A stretch of DNA of 64,000 bases from Brevibacterium antiquum CNRZ 918 (GCF_900169145.1 NZ_FXZD01000003.1:309794-373793); one strand, 5' to 3'; positions 44,145 through 52,786 are shown, numbered from the stretch's first letter. Made by a program: numbers and translations. The notes: generated from the letters alone by a model not told the origin.

Positions 44145-45347
44145 TCAGCTCGCAGGAGAGTCCTGCACTCGAGGTTCGAACCATGCCGAGGCTGCGTCTG
44201 CCACGCGGTGCGCCGTGCCCTTGACCATGTGGCCGTACAGGTCAGACGTGATCGCCGTTGTCGAGTGCCCCATCATCTTCGACACCAGCGCCAGCGGCAC
44301 ATCGGACTCGAGGAGAATCGAAGCGAACTGGTGACGCAGGCCGTGGAACTTCAGCGGGAGCAGGTCGTGCTTCGCCAGCAGTGTCTTGAGTGCCGAGGAT
44401 GGATAGCCGGGGCGTAGCTGTGTGCCGTTCTCATAGGTGAACACGCGCCCCGAGTCCTCATAGGCTTCAGCCCATTCCTCCCGCTCGCCGTCCTGTCTGA
44501 TCTTCCACTCCATCAGCGCACCGACGAGACGATCTGAGAGAGCCACTACACGGGCCCCGGCTTCGGTCTTGGCCGAGTTCTCCACGACGGACTTGCCGAC
44601 CTGCACAAGCTGCGTGTTCACGGTGATGGTCCTATCCACCAGGTCAACGTCCTGCCACCTGAGTCCGCACAGCTCGCCCCGGCGCATTCCGGTGAGAATG
44701 GCGACCTCGAACAGCGTGCCGAGCCGGTGCCCTTGAGCCGCCTCGAGGAACTTCGTCGCCTCGTCTTGCCCCCATACGTTCACGCGGGACTTGGAGACCT
44801 TCGGCAGCGTCACCGAATTGCAGGGGTTGTCTGGCATCTGGCCGTTGCTCACCGCGTCAGCGAACGCGCTCGAGAGCGTGGCATGGATGCGTCTGATAGT
44901 CGTGGCGCCGCGCCCCTCGTCGCGCATGTCCTCGATGAACCCCGACACGTCAGCGCGGGCAACCTTCCGCAGCTCGAGCGAACCGAGAGCCGGCACAATG
45001 TCGTTGCGGATGTACGAACGGTACATGCGAACAGTCGAGGCCTTGAGTTCGCCGCGGCGTTCCCGAGCCTCCACCCACCCCTCGAGGTAGTCCTTCACAG
45101 TCGTGCGCTCGAAGCTGTACGCCTTGCGCTTCAACTGCCGTTGCACCTTGCCCAGCGCGTTCTCTGCGTCCTCGGCGGTGGGATAGGAGAAGTCTGTGAC
45201 GTATCGGCGCTTGCCAGTCTCATCGACACCAGCAGAGAGCCTGAAGCCCCATGTGCCGTGTCTGTAGTTCTTTCGCTTTGGACACTTCGCGCCGTACTGC
45301 TTGCCCTGCTCATCCCGGCATCCGCAGCGCCTACTCACCTTCGCCAT
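44145..45347 (-). CDS. int: Tyrosine-type site-specific integrase
   Basis: 400 residues. An N-terminal Cys-containing segment ([19 protein letters not shown]), an Arm-type DNA-binding region, a core-binding SAM-like domain ([20 protein letters not shown]) and the C-terminal catalytic domain with [15 protein letters not shown] (first Arg), [15 protein letters not shown] (HxxR) and [20 protein letters not shown] (His and nucleophile Tyr). It should integrate and excise the element at tRNA-Tyr. Its start overlaps the repressor stop by 17 bases, so both are expressed from the repressor promoter, toward attL. Confidence 0.95.
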   Translation of the reverse strand: MAKVSRRCGCRDEQGKQYGAKCPKRKNYRHGTWGFRLSAGVDETGKRRYVTDFSYPTAEDAENALGKVQRQLKRKAYSFERTTVKDYLEGWVEARERRGELKASTVRMYRSYIRNDIVPALGSLELRKVARADVSGFIEDMRDEGRGATTIRRIHATLSSAFADAVSNGQMPDNPCNSVTLPKVSKSRVNVWGQDEATKFLEAAQGHRLGTLFEVAILTGMRRGELCGLRWQDVDLVDRTITVNTQLVQVGKSVVENSAKTEAGARVVALSDRLVGALMEWKIRQDGEREEWAEAYEDSGRVFTYENGTQLRPGYPSSALKTLLAKHDLLPLKFHGLRHQFASILLESDVPLALVSKMMGHSTTAITSDLYGHMVKGTAHRVADAASAWFEPRVQDSPAS

Positions 45348-45909
45348 CGTCCTCGCCTCCCATCGGCCCGAACTTCACCGGCCCCTTGTCCTCATAGAAT
45401 CGATTCGCCGCGGCCCTCGTCGCGTTCATGTACCGACCAACGGCTGAAGCGGTATCAGGTTCGGCCAGTTCATCCCCACGCAACGCCGACCGCGCATTCC
45501 CCAGAAGCTCCTCTTGAGCTCGCACGGCGGCCAGAATCTCCCCTCGTGAACGATCGAGCGCCCGCAGATCATCTGCCAGCGCCGCCGCGTCCGCATCCCC
45601 GCCGACTGGAGCGGACAGGTTTTCCGCTGGGATCGTCAAGGAGCCGGCAGTAACCGTCTCGACCTCGGCAGGCGGTGTGAACAGGTCCGCGACTGTCGTG
45701 TCGAGGATCTGAGTCAGCACGGCGACCTCAGCGGCAATCATTGCCCGCTCTCCCGACTCCATCAGGTAGATGGTCTGTCGTGGCCATGGCTTCCCGAGAG
45801 CATCGCCGACCCGTTGGCCGAGTGTGGCTGCGGTGATCCCGAGAGCGTCCCGTCTGGCTCTGACGTTGTGGCCGATGACGCGGGGCATTGTCCAAGTGTC
45901 TGTTTCCAT
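45331..45909 (-). CDS. XRE-family repressor-like regulator of the element
   Basis: 192 residues from ATG 45907-45909, with GAGGAGG four bases upstream. An N-terminal HTH (VIGHNVRARRDALGITAATL and QTIYLMESGERAMIAAEVAV) is followed by a long acidic, helical C-terminal region without the LexA-type peptidase signature. As the first gene left of the divergent promoter region, next to the integrase, it is the probable immunity repressor. The lack of an autopeptidase domain suggests induction by a helper protein rather than by RecA, which is inference. Confidence 0.85.
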   Translation of the reverse strand: METDTWTMPRVIGHNVRARRDALGITAATLGQRVGDALGKPWPRQTIYLMESGERAMIAAEVAVLTQILDTTVADLFTPPAEVETVTAGSLTIPAENLSAPVGGDADAAALADDLRALDRSRGEILAAVRAQEELLGNARSALRGDELAEPDTASAVGRYMNATRAAANRFYEDKGPVKFGPMGGEDDGEGE

Positions 45910-45932
45910 ATGTCCTCCTCGTGGTGGTCTCA

Positions 45933-45984
45933 AGTATGACAGTTGCATTGAGTGTTGACAAGCGGCAGGAAGGTGTTCTAAGTT
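45933..45984. promoter_or_regulatory. Divergent promoters of the repressor and excisionase operons
   Basis: Rightward: TTGACA (45955-45960), 18-base spacer, TAAGTT (45979-45984). Leftward: TTGTCA (reading 45961-45956) and CATACT (reading 45938-45933), spacer 17. The two -35 boxes overlap, so the promoters exclude each other. TATGACAGT (45935) and TATGACTGT (45984) lie on both sides and are candidate operators. Confidence 0.55.
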
Positions 45985-46031
45985 ATGACTGTAAGCACAT
46001 GGAGAACCAGCAGCCACCGAAGGGGGCAACG

Positions 46032-46226
46032 ATGAACACCACGAAAGAAGCTCAGGAGCCGCTGACGCTCTCCTCGCAAGAGGCAGCGGCAATGATCCCC
46101 ATGGGGATCAACCAATTCCGCGCAGCAGTCCGACGCGGGGAAATCCCACACGTGAAGCTCGGCACCAAGATTCGCATTCCGCGGCGTCGGTTCCTCGACT
46201 TCATCAACGGAGAGGAGGAGTCATGA
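46032..46226 (+). CDS. xis: Excisionase-like helix-turn-helix protein
   Basis: 64 residues from ATG 46032 with GAAGGGGG upstream. It contains a MerR/excisionase-type winged helix (LSSQEAAAMIPMGINQFRAA, then RRGEIPHVKLGTKIRIPRRR), as in small DNA-binding proteins that steer integrase to excision. First gene of the rightward operon; stop overlaps the next ATG. Confidence 0.82.
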   Translation: MNTTKEAQEPLTLSSQEAAAMIPMGINQFRAAVRRGEIPHVKLGTKIRIPRRRFLDFINGEEES

Positions 46227-46438
46227 ACCTGCCACCGAAGCTATACGAGCAGCAGGCCGCAGAGCTGAGAGCTCGAGCCGCCGAATACGGCTGGGTGCTC
46301 GCCGCCCGCTGCCGTTGGTGTGGAGCTCCAATCTGGAGCCCGAAGTCAATCGCCCAGCACGCAGGCCCGGTCTGTGCAGCACGGAACAAGAAAAGCGACG
46401 TCGGTCGTCCTGCCAAGAACCGAACCGACGCCGCCTGA
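46223..46438 (+). CDS. Small zinc-ribbon-like protein (DUF6011 type)
   Basis: 71 residues. A helical N-terminus and a metal-binding-like cluster C-x2-C...H-x3-C (CRWCGAPIWSPKSIAQHAGP), as in DUF6011 proteins of actinobacterial phages, then a basic tail. ATGA-coupled to the excisionase. Function unknown. Confidence 0.75.
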   Translation: MNLPPKLYEQQAAELRARAAEYGWVLAARCRWCGAPIWSPKSIAQHAGPVCAARNKKSDVGRPAKNRTDAA

Positions 46439-46465
46439 ACACCTTTCACCCCTTAGGAGAGAAAA

Positions 46466-47209
46466 ATGAACACCAACAACACTAATCATTCTACCGCCTT
46501 CTTCAATGAGGACGCTGTATCCAGGGCTCGCCTGAATCTCGCCAAGACCATCCGCACAAGGCTGGTCGTGTCGGTCCTTAGTCCCGCGCATGTCGAGCCG
46601 TTGCAGGACGCTCGCAGAGAGGTCGAGCTGCTCCCTCGGGGAGAGTTCACCATCTACCCCGAAACGCTCGAGGTCAGCGCCCAGCCCGCCGCCGAGATTG
46701 ATATTCTCGCCGATGTCGAGCAACCGATGCGGACCTTCAGTGAGGCAGACCTCGATCGCATCCGAGATACCGCGTGCATGCAGATCGCCAGTGGCCTCAC
46801 GGAGCCGAAGACGATCGTTCTCCTCGGCATCATCCCGAGCACCACCGTGGAAGCCGTGCGAGACAAGATCGTGCACCCCGTCTGGTGCGACCAGTCCCGG
46901 CGTGAGGAGTGCTACGTCGGACTCGTCGGTGCCGACGTCGAACATCAGTCCACCGAGGACAAGATCGTCACCGATTCCTTTGCTGCCGATGCCGTCATGG
47001 ACCTCATCACCGACATGGCCGACTACCGCAAGGACATGACTACCCCGGAGCGGTCCACCATCACCGTGCGGTCGCTGACGAACCCCCGCAAGGCCCATGC
47101 CAACATCACCGGCAGTCCGCAGGAGCTCAAAGTGCTCGGCCAGTTCATCATCGAGCAGGCCGAACGGTTCCAGGGATACCTCGACCAGGTGGCTGATTGC
47201 GATGGCTGA
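46466..47209 (+). CDS. Hypothetical element protein
   Basis: 247 residues with AGGAGAG upstream of ATG 46466. No signal peptide or membrane segment; mixed alpha/beta with many acidic residues. I do not recognise the family. Its place, just before the RepA-like ATPase, suggests a role in early functions such as replication or helper interaction. This is context only. Confidence 0.75.
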   Translation: MNTNNTNHSTAFFNEDAVSRARLNLAKTIRTRLVVSVLSPAHVEPLQDARREVELLPRGEFTIYPETLEVSAQPAAEIDILADVEQPMRTFSEADLDRIRDTACMQIASGLTEPKTIVLLGIIPSTTVEAVRDKIVHPVWCDQSRREECYVGLVGADVEHQSTEDKIVTDSFAADAVMDLITDMADYRKDMTTPERSTITVRSLTNPRKAHANITGSPQELKVLGQFIIEQAERFQGYLDQVADCDG

Positions 47210-47528
47210 CGGAGACGCTGACTGCAAGTGGTACGACGTTGCTTTCGCCATCCAGTCCGCCGCTCGTGAAGCATACCTGCGCGGCGACCGTTCAGGCCAT
47301 GAGCGTGGCTGGAAGGGAGCCTGGAATCGAGCTTGGGAGACCGGCTTCGAGTCCGGCGTCCAATTCGCCACTGCCCAAGACGCCGAATTCGCCCAAATGG
47401 TCGAACAGGAATACCACCGCCGAGAGCTACAGGGCGAGTCCTCGAAAACTCTTGTGCGCCGTCTCCTCGACGCGCTGCGCACCGAAGAAAACCGACAACG
47501 ATTCGATGAAAGGAGGCGTGCTGCGTGA
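47202..47528 (+). CDS. Hypothetical small element protein
   Basis: 108 residues from ATG 47202, overlapping the previous stop by 8 bases. Predicted fully helical, with a Gly/Trp-rich segment (HERGWKGAWNRAWETGF) near residue 38 and a very charged C-terminus. The stop overlaps the GTG of the ATPase gene. Unknown function. Confidence 0.72.
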   Translation: MADGDADCKWYDVAFAIQSAAREAYLRGDRSGHERGWKGAWNRAWETGFESGVQFATAQDAEFAQMVEQEYHRRELQGESSKTLVRRLLDALRTEENRQRFDERRRAA

Positions 47529-48589
47529 CCAACCCCAGCGCTCCTCATCCCCTCGACACGGCATTCTCAGCGGAATGGCTGTCTCATCAGAGCTTGCCCC
47601 CAGTCGAGTACGTCGTGCCCGGCATCATCCCAGAAGGGCTCACGCTGCTCGTGGCACCGCCGAAGGTAGGCAAGAGCTGGATGGTCCTTGGCATAGCACT
47701 CGCCGCCGCTGAAGGTTCTCACGTCTTCAGCGCGATCCGAGTAGCACGCCGGCCCGTCCTGTACCTCGCACTCGAGGACGGGCCCCGACGCCTTCAGTAC
47801 AGGATGCGTGACCTCGGCATCAATCAAGGCCCCAGTGGGCTCATGTTCCTCACGCACCTCGAGACACCCGCTGTGACCGTGATTCAGGCATTCCTCGACA
47901 GGCACGCCGACGAGAAGCCCCTCATCATCCTCGACACCCTCGGGAAGATTCGGGGCACCTACGGAGGGAACGACGCCTACGGCAACGACTACACGCAAAT
48001 GTCCGCACTCAAGGACTACGTGGACGCCGTGCCCGGTGCATCCCTCATCGTCGTACACCACACCAACAAAGGGGAGAAGGCCGACTTCCTCGACTCGGTG
48101 AGCGGCACACAAGGGCTCGCCGGAGCTGCCGACAGCATCTTGGCAATCAAGCGCAGCCGAAACACTGGGGAAGCCGTCCTCCATGTCACTTCCAGGGATG
48201 CCGCCGAAGGTGAGTATTCGATCACCATGACCGATGGAATCTGGAAGCTCAACGGCGACAGTCTCGCAGAAGCGGCGCAGGCAGTACGGACCACCGAAGT
48301 GCAGGAGCACCTTGGGGACGATTCGGCCAGCATCATCGGCTTCGTGGCGGACCGTCCCGAAGGAGTCCGCACCGCCGAGGTCTCCGCTGCAATGGGTTGG
48401 CCCGACAAGAAAACCCGCACCTATCTGGCCCGTCTGGTCGAGGGTGGCAGGCTCGTGCGCCCAGAGCGTGGCCTGTATACCCCTGTGGCGTCTGTTGCGA
48501 GTGTTGCGTTGTGGGGAGAACCATCCTCAAACACCACACATACAACACACGCCACACACCCCCAGGGGCAAGAGGACATATCAGCATGA
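47525..48589 (+). CDS. RepA-like AAA/RecA-fold replicative ATPase
   Basis: 354 residues from GTG 47525. Walker A in LLVAPPKVGKSWMVLGIAL near residue 42, then LYLALEDGPRRLQYRM, Walker B-like PLIILDTLGKIR near 137 and a conserved VVHHTNKG, the arrangement of hexameric RepA/DnaB-like helicases of plasmids and satellites. The C-terminal ~80 residues form a winged helix (GVRTAEVSAAMGWPDKKTRT). It probably drives autonomous replication after excision. The Thr/His-rich tail is odd. Confidence 0.85.
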   Translation: MTNPSAPHPLDTAFSAEWLSHQSLPPVEYVVPGIIPEGLTLLVAPPKVGKSWMVLGIALAAAEGSHVFSAIRVARRPVLYLALEDGPRRLQYRMRDLGINQGPSGLMFLTHLETPAVTVIQAFLDRHADEKPLIILDTLGKIRGTYGGNDAYGNDYTQMSALKDYVDAVPGASLIVVHHTNKGEKADFLDSVSGTQGLAGAADSILAIKRSRNTGEAVLHVTSRDAAEGEYSITMTDGIWKLNGDSLAEAAQAVRTTEVQEHLGDDSASIIGFVADRPEGVRTAEVSAAMGWPDKKTRTYLARLVEGGRLVRPERGLYTPVASVASVALWGEPSSNTTHTTHATHPQGQEDISA

Positions 48590-48610
48590 CACTCGAACAG
48601 GAGGCCCACC

Positions 48611-48775
48611 ATGGGTAAGCAGAAGCACAACAGAGACACCCGCAAGAAGCTCGACAGGCAGAGAGCCGAGCGACGCTGGGATGAAGAGCCAAGCATGGAT
48701 GCACTGGCCCGAGAGCTGGTGCGCAAAGGACTCGCAACAAGGGCGATCCTCGTCAAGCCAGGGGGAGAACAATGA
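48611..48775 (+). CDS. Small basic protein, 54 residues
   Basis: ATG 48611 to TGA 48773-48775, with ACAGGAGG upstream; the SD sits in a preceding 10-codon frame (48586-48618) that ends over this start. Highly charged and helical (KHNRDTRKKLDRQRAERRW). Stop overlaps the next ATG. Unknown function. Confidence 0.6.
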   Translation: MGKQKHNRDTRKKLDRQRAERRWDEEPSMDALARELVRKGLATRAILVKPGGEQ

Positions 48776-49014
48776 AACCCAACAGGATATGGCCCATACT
48801 CATGGCCCTTGGATCACTCGCAATCATGTGGGGAGGAGGGGATGCCGACGTTCCTTTCCCCGACAGCTCTCCTGAACAGCGTTCAGCTGTGAGTGTGGTT
48901 GCACCGAGCAACTGTGCTCACCTTGTGCTCACGGCTTCTGAGAACCCCGAGAACAAGCGGATCGTAGGCGTTGCAACTGATACACAATCAGCCGGCATTG
49001 AGGGGGAGCAGTGA
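48772..49014 (+). CDS. Small exported or membrane-anchored protein
   Basis: 80 residues with one N-terminal hydrophobic segment (IWPILMALGSLAIMWGGG) and a polar remainder with a single Cys. Overlaps its neighbours by 4 bases on each side. It carries a 15-base match to the att core (48986-49000; see findings). Function unknown. Confidence 0.6.
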   Translation: MKPNRIWPILMALGSLAIMWGGGDADVPFPDSSPEQRSAVSVVAPSNCAHLVLTASENPENKRIVGVATDTQSAGIEGEQ

Positions 49015-49214
49015 GCGACAAGGCGCATACAGGCCGATCCAGCCACCCCGCTACCCGTAGGTACGCCGAGGCCATGGATGCCTTAGAACTACAGGGCAGT
49101 GAGGCAGTCGTGCCCATCAGAGAGTACGTGCGACAACTGCGCAACGAATCACGCCGGTATCGCATCAAGTCTCGACTGAGGCAATTGGAGTTGGAGGACC
49201 GCCGTGAAGATTGA
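49011..49214 (+). CDS. Hypothetical small element protein
   Basis: 67 residues from GTG 49011, GAGGGGGA upstream. Helical and highly charged with an Arg-rich C-terminus (QLRNESRRYRIKSRLRQLEL). It directly precedes the small terminase-like gene and overlaps it by 11 bases. Could be a DNA-binding accessory; not recognised. Confidence 0.6.
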   Translation: MSDKAHTGRSSHPATRRYAEAMDALELQGSEAVVPIREYVRQLRNESRRYRIKSRLRQLELEDRRED

Positions 49215-49698
49215 GAACAAGTGCTCAGTGTGCCGACACCCCGACCGGGAGACCGTGGACAGGGAGCTGGTAGCCGGCCTCACACTGAGGGAGGCAGCGG
49301 ACAAGTACGGCCTCGGCAAGGATGCTGTGGGCAGGCATAAGCGCAACCACCTGTCCAAGACTCTCAAGGCCGTGCAGGAGCGTCGAGAGACTGCCGGTGC
49401 ACAGAAGGCTGTTGACCGTGCCGAGGAGCTGTACGTGAAGGCGTCAACGATCCTCGAGCGGTCCGAGGAGGAGGGCAACGGGCAGCTCGGTCTCGCCGCG
49501 ATCAAGGAGTTGCGCTCTACTGTCGAACTCCTCGCCAAGCTGACAGGGGAGCTGGACGAGCGGCCACAGGTCAACGTCCTCAATGTCTCCTCCTCTCCCG
49601 AGTGGCTGGCAATCCAGCAGGCCATGCTCGAAGCCTTGTCCCCGTTCCCCGAGGCTCGCATTGCAGTGGCCGGCACGCTTGAGGAGTTGGAGTCATGA
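49204..49698 (+). CDS. Terminase small subunit-like DNA-binding protein
   Basis: 164 residues from GTG 49204. N-terminal Cys pair (CSVCRHPDRETVDRELVAG) runs into a helix-turn-helix (LTLREAADKYGLGKDAVGRH), followed by long helices (~60-120) suited to oligomerisation. Coupled by ATGA to the large terminase. In this position it is the expected pac/cos recognition subunit; the assignment is by context and fold, not by a strong family match. Confidence 0.7.
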   Translation: MKIENKCSVCRHPDRETVDRELVAGLTLREAADKYGLGKDAVGRHKRNHLSKTLKAVQERRETAGAQKAVDRAEELYVKASTILERSEEEGNGQLGLAAIKELRSTVELLAKLTGELDERPQVNVLNVSSSPEWLAIQQAMLEALSPFPEARIAVAGTLEELES

Positions 49699-50444
49699 CC
49701 CTTGCGAACTCTATGGCCGCGGCTCTCGATCCGGTGAGGTTCACTCAGGGTCTCGGCTTCGATCCCGAGGCATGGCAGGAGCGTCTGCTGCGCACTCAGG
49801 AATCGCGTGTCCTCGTCCGCTGTGCTCGTCAGGTGGGCAAGACCACGGCGACGGCGTATAAGGCTCTGCACGCGGCGATGTTCAATCCTGGTCGGGATGT
49901 GCTGATCGTGTCCCCGTCTCAGCGGCAGTCGGACGAGATGCTGCGCAGGGTGGCGTCTCTGTACCGGGGGATGAAGGAGGCGCCGAAGCTTTCGAGGTCG
50001 AACACGTCGGAGATGGGCCTGTCGAATAACTCCCGAGTGGTTTCTCTGCCGGGGTCTGAGGGCGGTATTCGTGGCTTCGCTGGCGTGAAACTGCTGATCC
50101 TCGATGAAGCCTCCCGAGTGGACGATGATGTGTTCGCGTCGGTGCTGCCGATGGTGGCCTCGGATGGGCAGATGATCGCGCTATCCACACCCTGGGGACG
50201 CCGTGGTTGGTTCCATGAGCTTCACCAGGAGACCGGCAACGGTTGGGAGCGGCATAAGGTCACGGTCTATGAGTCGGAGCAGTACGGGCCGAACCGCATT
50301 GCCGAGGTCAAGGCCAGTCTCGGCAGCTTCGTTTTCTCGTCGGACTATCTGTGTGAGTTCGGGGACACGGACAGTCAACTTTTCTCTACCGAGAATGTCA
50401 GGGCGGCATTCTCTCCCGGCATACAACCTCTGGAGGTGGTGTAA
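49695..50444 (+). CDS. Terminase large subunit, ATPase part
   Basis: 249 residues. ATPase motor motifs: RVLVRCARQVGKTTATAYKA (Walker A) near residue 36, VKLLILDEASRVDDDVFASV (Walker B and catalytic Glu) near 130 and the coupling motif MIALSTPWGRRGW. The protein ends at TAA 50442-50444, exactly where the nuclease part begins in the same reading frame. A normal TerL (450-500 residues) has both parts in one chain. Confidence 0.9.
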   Translation: MTLANSMAAALDPVRFTQGLGFDPEAWQERLLRTQESRVLVRCARQVGKTTATAYKALHAAMFNPGRDVLIVSPSQRQSDEMLRRVASLYRGMKEAPKLSRSNTSEMGLSNNSRVVSLPGSEGGIRGFAGVKLLILDEASRVDDDVFASVLPMVASDGQMIALSTPWGRRGWFHELHQETGNGWERHKVTVYESEQYGPNRIAEVKASLGSFVFSSDYLCEFGDTDSQLFSTENVRAAFSPGIQPLEVV

Positions 50445-51131
50445 ATGGCATGTTTCACTGTTGGTTTGGACCTTGGCTCGGCTGCGGACTTCTCAGCCCT
50501 GGTCGTGGTCGAACGGGTCTTCGTTCTGCCGCCGCTCATCAGCTTGAACGAGTGGCACCGTAGACCGAATATCTACATGCAAGACCTTGTGGAGGAGAAG
50601 CACGTTCGCCTGTTGCGTCGATGGGAGCTCAACACCCCGTATCCGTCGATTGTGGAGGATGTGGCCGCGACGATGAGGACTGATCTGTTGCGCCGTCAGG
50701 GACTTCTCTACGTGGACGCTACCGGCGTCGGCAGGGCGGTGATGGACATCTTCTATGAGTCGCACCGCAAGGAGCACATCGGGGCATTCGAGCCGATTGC
50801 CGTGACGATCACCGGGGGCAGGGATGCCAACGGCTGGAATATCCCGAAACAGGACTTGTTCGCCGCGATCCAAGCACCGTTGCAGCTGGGCACGCTGAAG
50901 TTTGCGGATGGTCTGCCGATGGGGGACATGCTCGAGAAGGAACTGACGAATTTCCGTCTCAAGATCGGCCCGTCCGGTCGAGAGTCGGTCGATTATTCGA
51001 GGTCTGCCGGTGACGGGCACGGCGACCTTGTGAGCGCCCTGGCGCTGGCGATGTACGGCAACAATCCGTACTCGCGTCCCGATGTCATTGAGAATCCTAA
51101 AACGCTCATTGGAGGAGCACACCATGTCTGA
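50445..51131 (+). CDS. Terminase large subunit, nuclease part
   Basis: 228 residues from ATG 50445, immediately after the TAA of the ATPase part and in the same frame. RNase H-fold nuclease features: FTVGLDLGSAADFSALVVVE (first Asp), GLLYVDATGVGRAVMD (second acid), and a C-terminal YSRSAGDGHGDLVSALALAM (third Asp). GGAGG ends 8 bases before the ATG, so independent translation is possible. Either a natural split or a nonsense mutation. Confidence 0.88.
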   Translation: MACFTVGLDLGSAADFSALVVVERVFVLPPLISLNEWHRRPNIYMQDLVEEKHVRLLRRWELNTPYPSIVEDVAATMRTDLLRRQGLLYVDATGVGRAVMDIFYESHRKEHIGAFEPIAVTITGGRDANGWNIPKQDLFAAIQAPLQLGTLKFADGLPMGDMLEKELTNFRLKIGPSGRESVDYSRSAGDGHGDLVSALALAMYGNNPYSRPDVIENPKTLIGGAHHV

Positions 51132-51711
51132 GAACACCGAAGAACTTTCTTCCGAAAATGGAACAAACCCCGATGACCTAAGCACCGCTGAGGGCACGGT
51201 GAACGTCAGCACTACTGAGGGTGAGCAACAGAACTTGCCTTCCAATTCCGGAAACGTACCCGAGGCCGACAACCTCACCCAAAGCGGGGAGGTAGAGGCG
51301 GACAACCTCCTCGAGCTTCCACCGGAGAAGCTGGCCGGGATGGTCAGGGACAAGCGCAAGGCTGAAGCCTCGGTGCGAACTAAGCTACGCGATGCTGAGG
51401 CCGAGCGGGACCAGCTCGCCACTGCGGTGAAGGGATTCCGTACGCAGGCATTCGCAGCCGCGGCCAAGTCGACGCAGCTTCAGTCCACCGCTGTTGAGGA
51501 CGCGCTGAAGGTGGTTCCGCTCGAGGGCATGTTGACCGAGGACGGGACAATCGACGCAGCCAAGGTCAAGGAGTCCATGCAGGCTCTACGCCGGTCGCAC
51601 CCGCACTACTTCCAGCCGGTCCCGCCGTCGTCCGGTCCAGGCTTCAGCGGGGGACCAGACCCCAGCGATTTGAATGGAACAGCGGGATGGTCTGAGATTC
51701 TGCACCGCTAG
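51124..51711 (+). CDS. Scaffold-like/minor head protein
   Basis: 195 residues from ATG 51124 with GGAGGAG upstream; the 51082 start only overlaps the terminase. An acidic, low-complexity N-terminus (~70 residues), a coiled-coil-like helix (PEKLAGMVRDKRKAEASVRT onward, ~75-125) and a Pro/Gly-rich tail are typical of phage scaffold proteins, and it sits directly before the capsid gene. Assignment by layout and position. Confidence 0.7.
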   Translation: MSENTEELSSENGTNPDDLSTAEGTVNVSTTEGEQQNLPSNSGNVPEADNLTQSGEVEADNLLELPPEKLAGMVRDKRKAEASVRTKLRDAEAERDQLATAVKGFRTQAFAAAAKSTQLQSTAVEDALKVVPLEGMLTEDGTIDAAKVKESMQALRRSHPHYFQPVPPSSGPGFSGGPDPSDLNGTAGWSEILHR

Positions 51712-51774
51712 TCATGTCAGTGGTGGAGTGTAGGATTAGTCTTAGCGACGAGTCCTGCACTCCTCGCACTGCAC

Positions 51775-51849
51775 AGCCTCCTTGCGAGGCGTCGAACACT
51801 GAACAGCCGTCAATAATGACGGCATTCCTTCGATGCCTTTGAGGAGGCT
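51775..51849 (+). promoter_or_regulatory. Structured leader of the capsid gene
   Basis: AGCCTCCT (51775-51782) is complementary to AGGAGGCT (51842-51849), which is the Shine-Dalgarno of the capsid gene (ATG 51856). Between them GCCGTCAATAATGACGGC (51805-51822) forms its own 7-bp hairpin. Folding would hide the ribosome site. The pairing is visible; regulation is inferred. Confidence 0.5.
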
Positions 51850-51855
51850 TTCATT

Positions 51856-52707
51856 ATGTCTTTGTACACCACCACCAGCGGTATTGACGCCATCAGCCCG
51901 GACCAGATCGAGCAGCTCATCGTTCTGCCCGTCGCATCCAACTCCATCGCATTCCGCGCCGCGACTCTCGTGACCACGAATGCAACCGAGACCCGCATTC
52001 CCCGAGTCACCGCCGACCCTGCCGCAGCATGGACGGCTGAGGGTGAGGAGATTGGCACCAGCGACCCGACCGTCGATGACATCTCGGTCCTGCCGAAGAA
52101 GCTCGCCGGCCTCACCGTCGTGTCCAATGAGACGCTGGCGGACACGAACCCCGCTGCCGACGCCATTGTGGGGGACGGGCTGACTCGTGACATTGCCCGC
52201 AAGGTCGATGCCGCGTTCTTCGGTTCGAACTCTGCCGCACCTACCCTTCAGCCTGAGGGCCTCGAGGATCAGACCGGGGCCACCGATGTTGTCGCACCGG
52301 CAGCCTGGGCAGATGCCGACCCGTTCGCTGAGGCCATCTCCAACGCCGAGGGGCTCGGTTTGCTCATTGGCACCTTCGTTGCGAACCCGGCGGATGCGCT
52401 GACATTGGCGCAGCTCAAGGAGTCCAGCGCCTCGAACCGTCCGCTGCTCGGCGCTGATCCGTCGAACCCGACCCGGCGTGCACTTCAGGGAGTCCCGATG
52501 CTGGTCTCTCCTGCCGTGACTGCCGGCACCGTGTGGGGCATCCCGAGCAATCGCGCCGTGATCGTGCGCCGCAATGACGTCGATCTTCAGGTTGATCGCT
52601 CGGCGTACTTCACCAGCGACCGCACGGCCATTCGTGCGACAATGAGGGTGGGCTTCGCGTTCACCGAGCCCGCCGCGATCCAGAAGATTTCCCTGGCAGC
52701 GGAGTAG
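51856..52707 (+). CDS. Phage major capsid protein (HK97 fold)
   Basis: 283 residues. The sequence follows HK97-type capsid proteins without the N-terminal delta domain: TRIPRVTADPAAAWTAEGEE, the PKKLAGLTVVSNETLAD strand, a P-domain with LGLLIGTF, and the C-terminal GVPMLVSPAVTAGTVWGIPS and IRATMRVGFAFTEPAAI. No protease gene is present, in keeping with the separate scaffold. Followed by a strong terminator. Confidence 0.88.
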   Translation: MSLYTTTSGIDAISPDQIEQLIVLPVASNSIAFRAATLVTTNATETRIPRVTADPAAAWTAEGEEIGTSDPTVDDISVLPKKLAGLTVVSNETLADTNPAADAIVGDGLTRDIARKVDAAFFGSNSAAPTLQPEGLEDQTGATDVVAPAAWADADPFAEAISNAEGLGLLIGTFVANPADALTLAQLKESSASNRPLLGADPSNPTRRALQGVPMLVSPAVTAGTVWGIPSNRAVIVRRNDVDLQVDRSAYFTSDRTAIRATMRVGFAFTEPAAIQKISLAAE

Positions 52708-52786
52708 CAGACATCCTCCACGCTATGGCATGAAGTCCTGTTCGAGGGCGTGGAGGTAAGCCGGTTTGTTGTAGGCCGGCTGTAGG

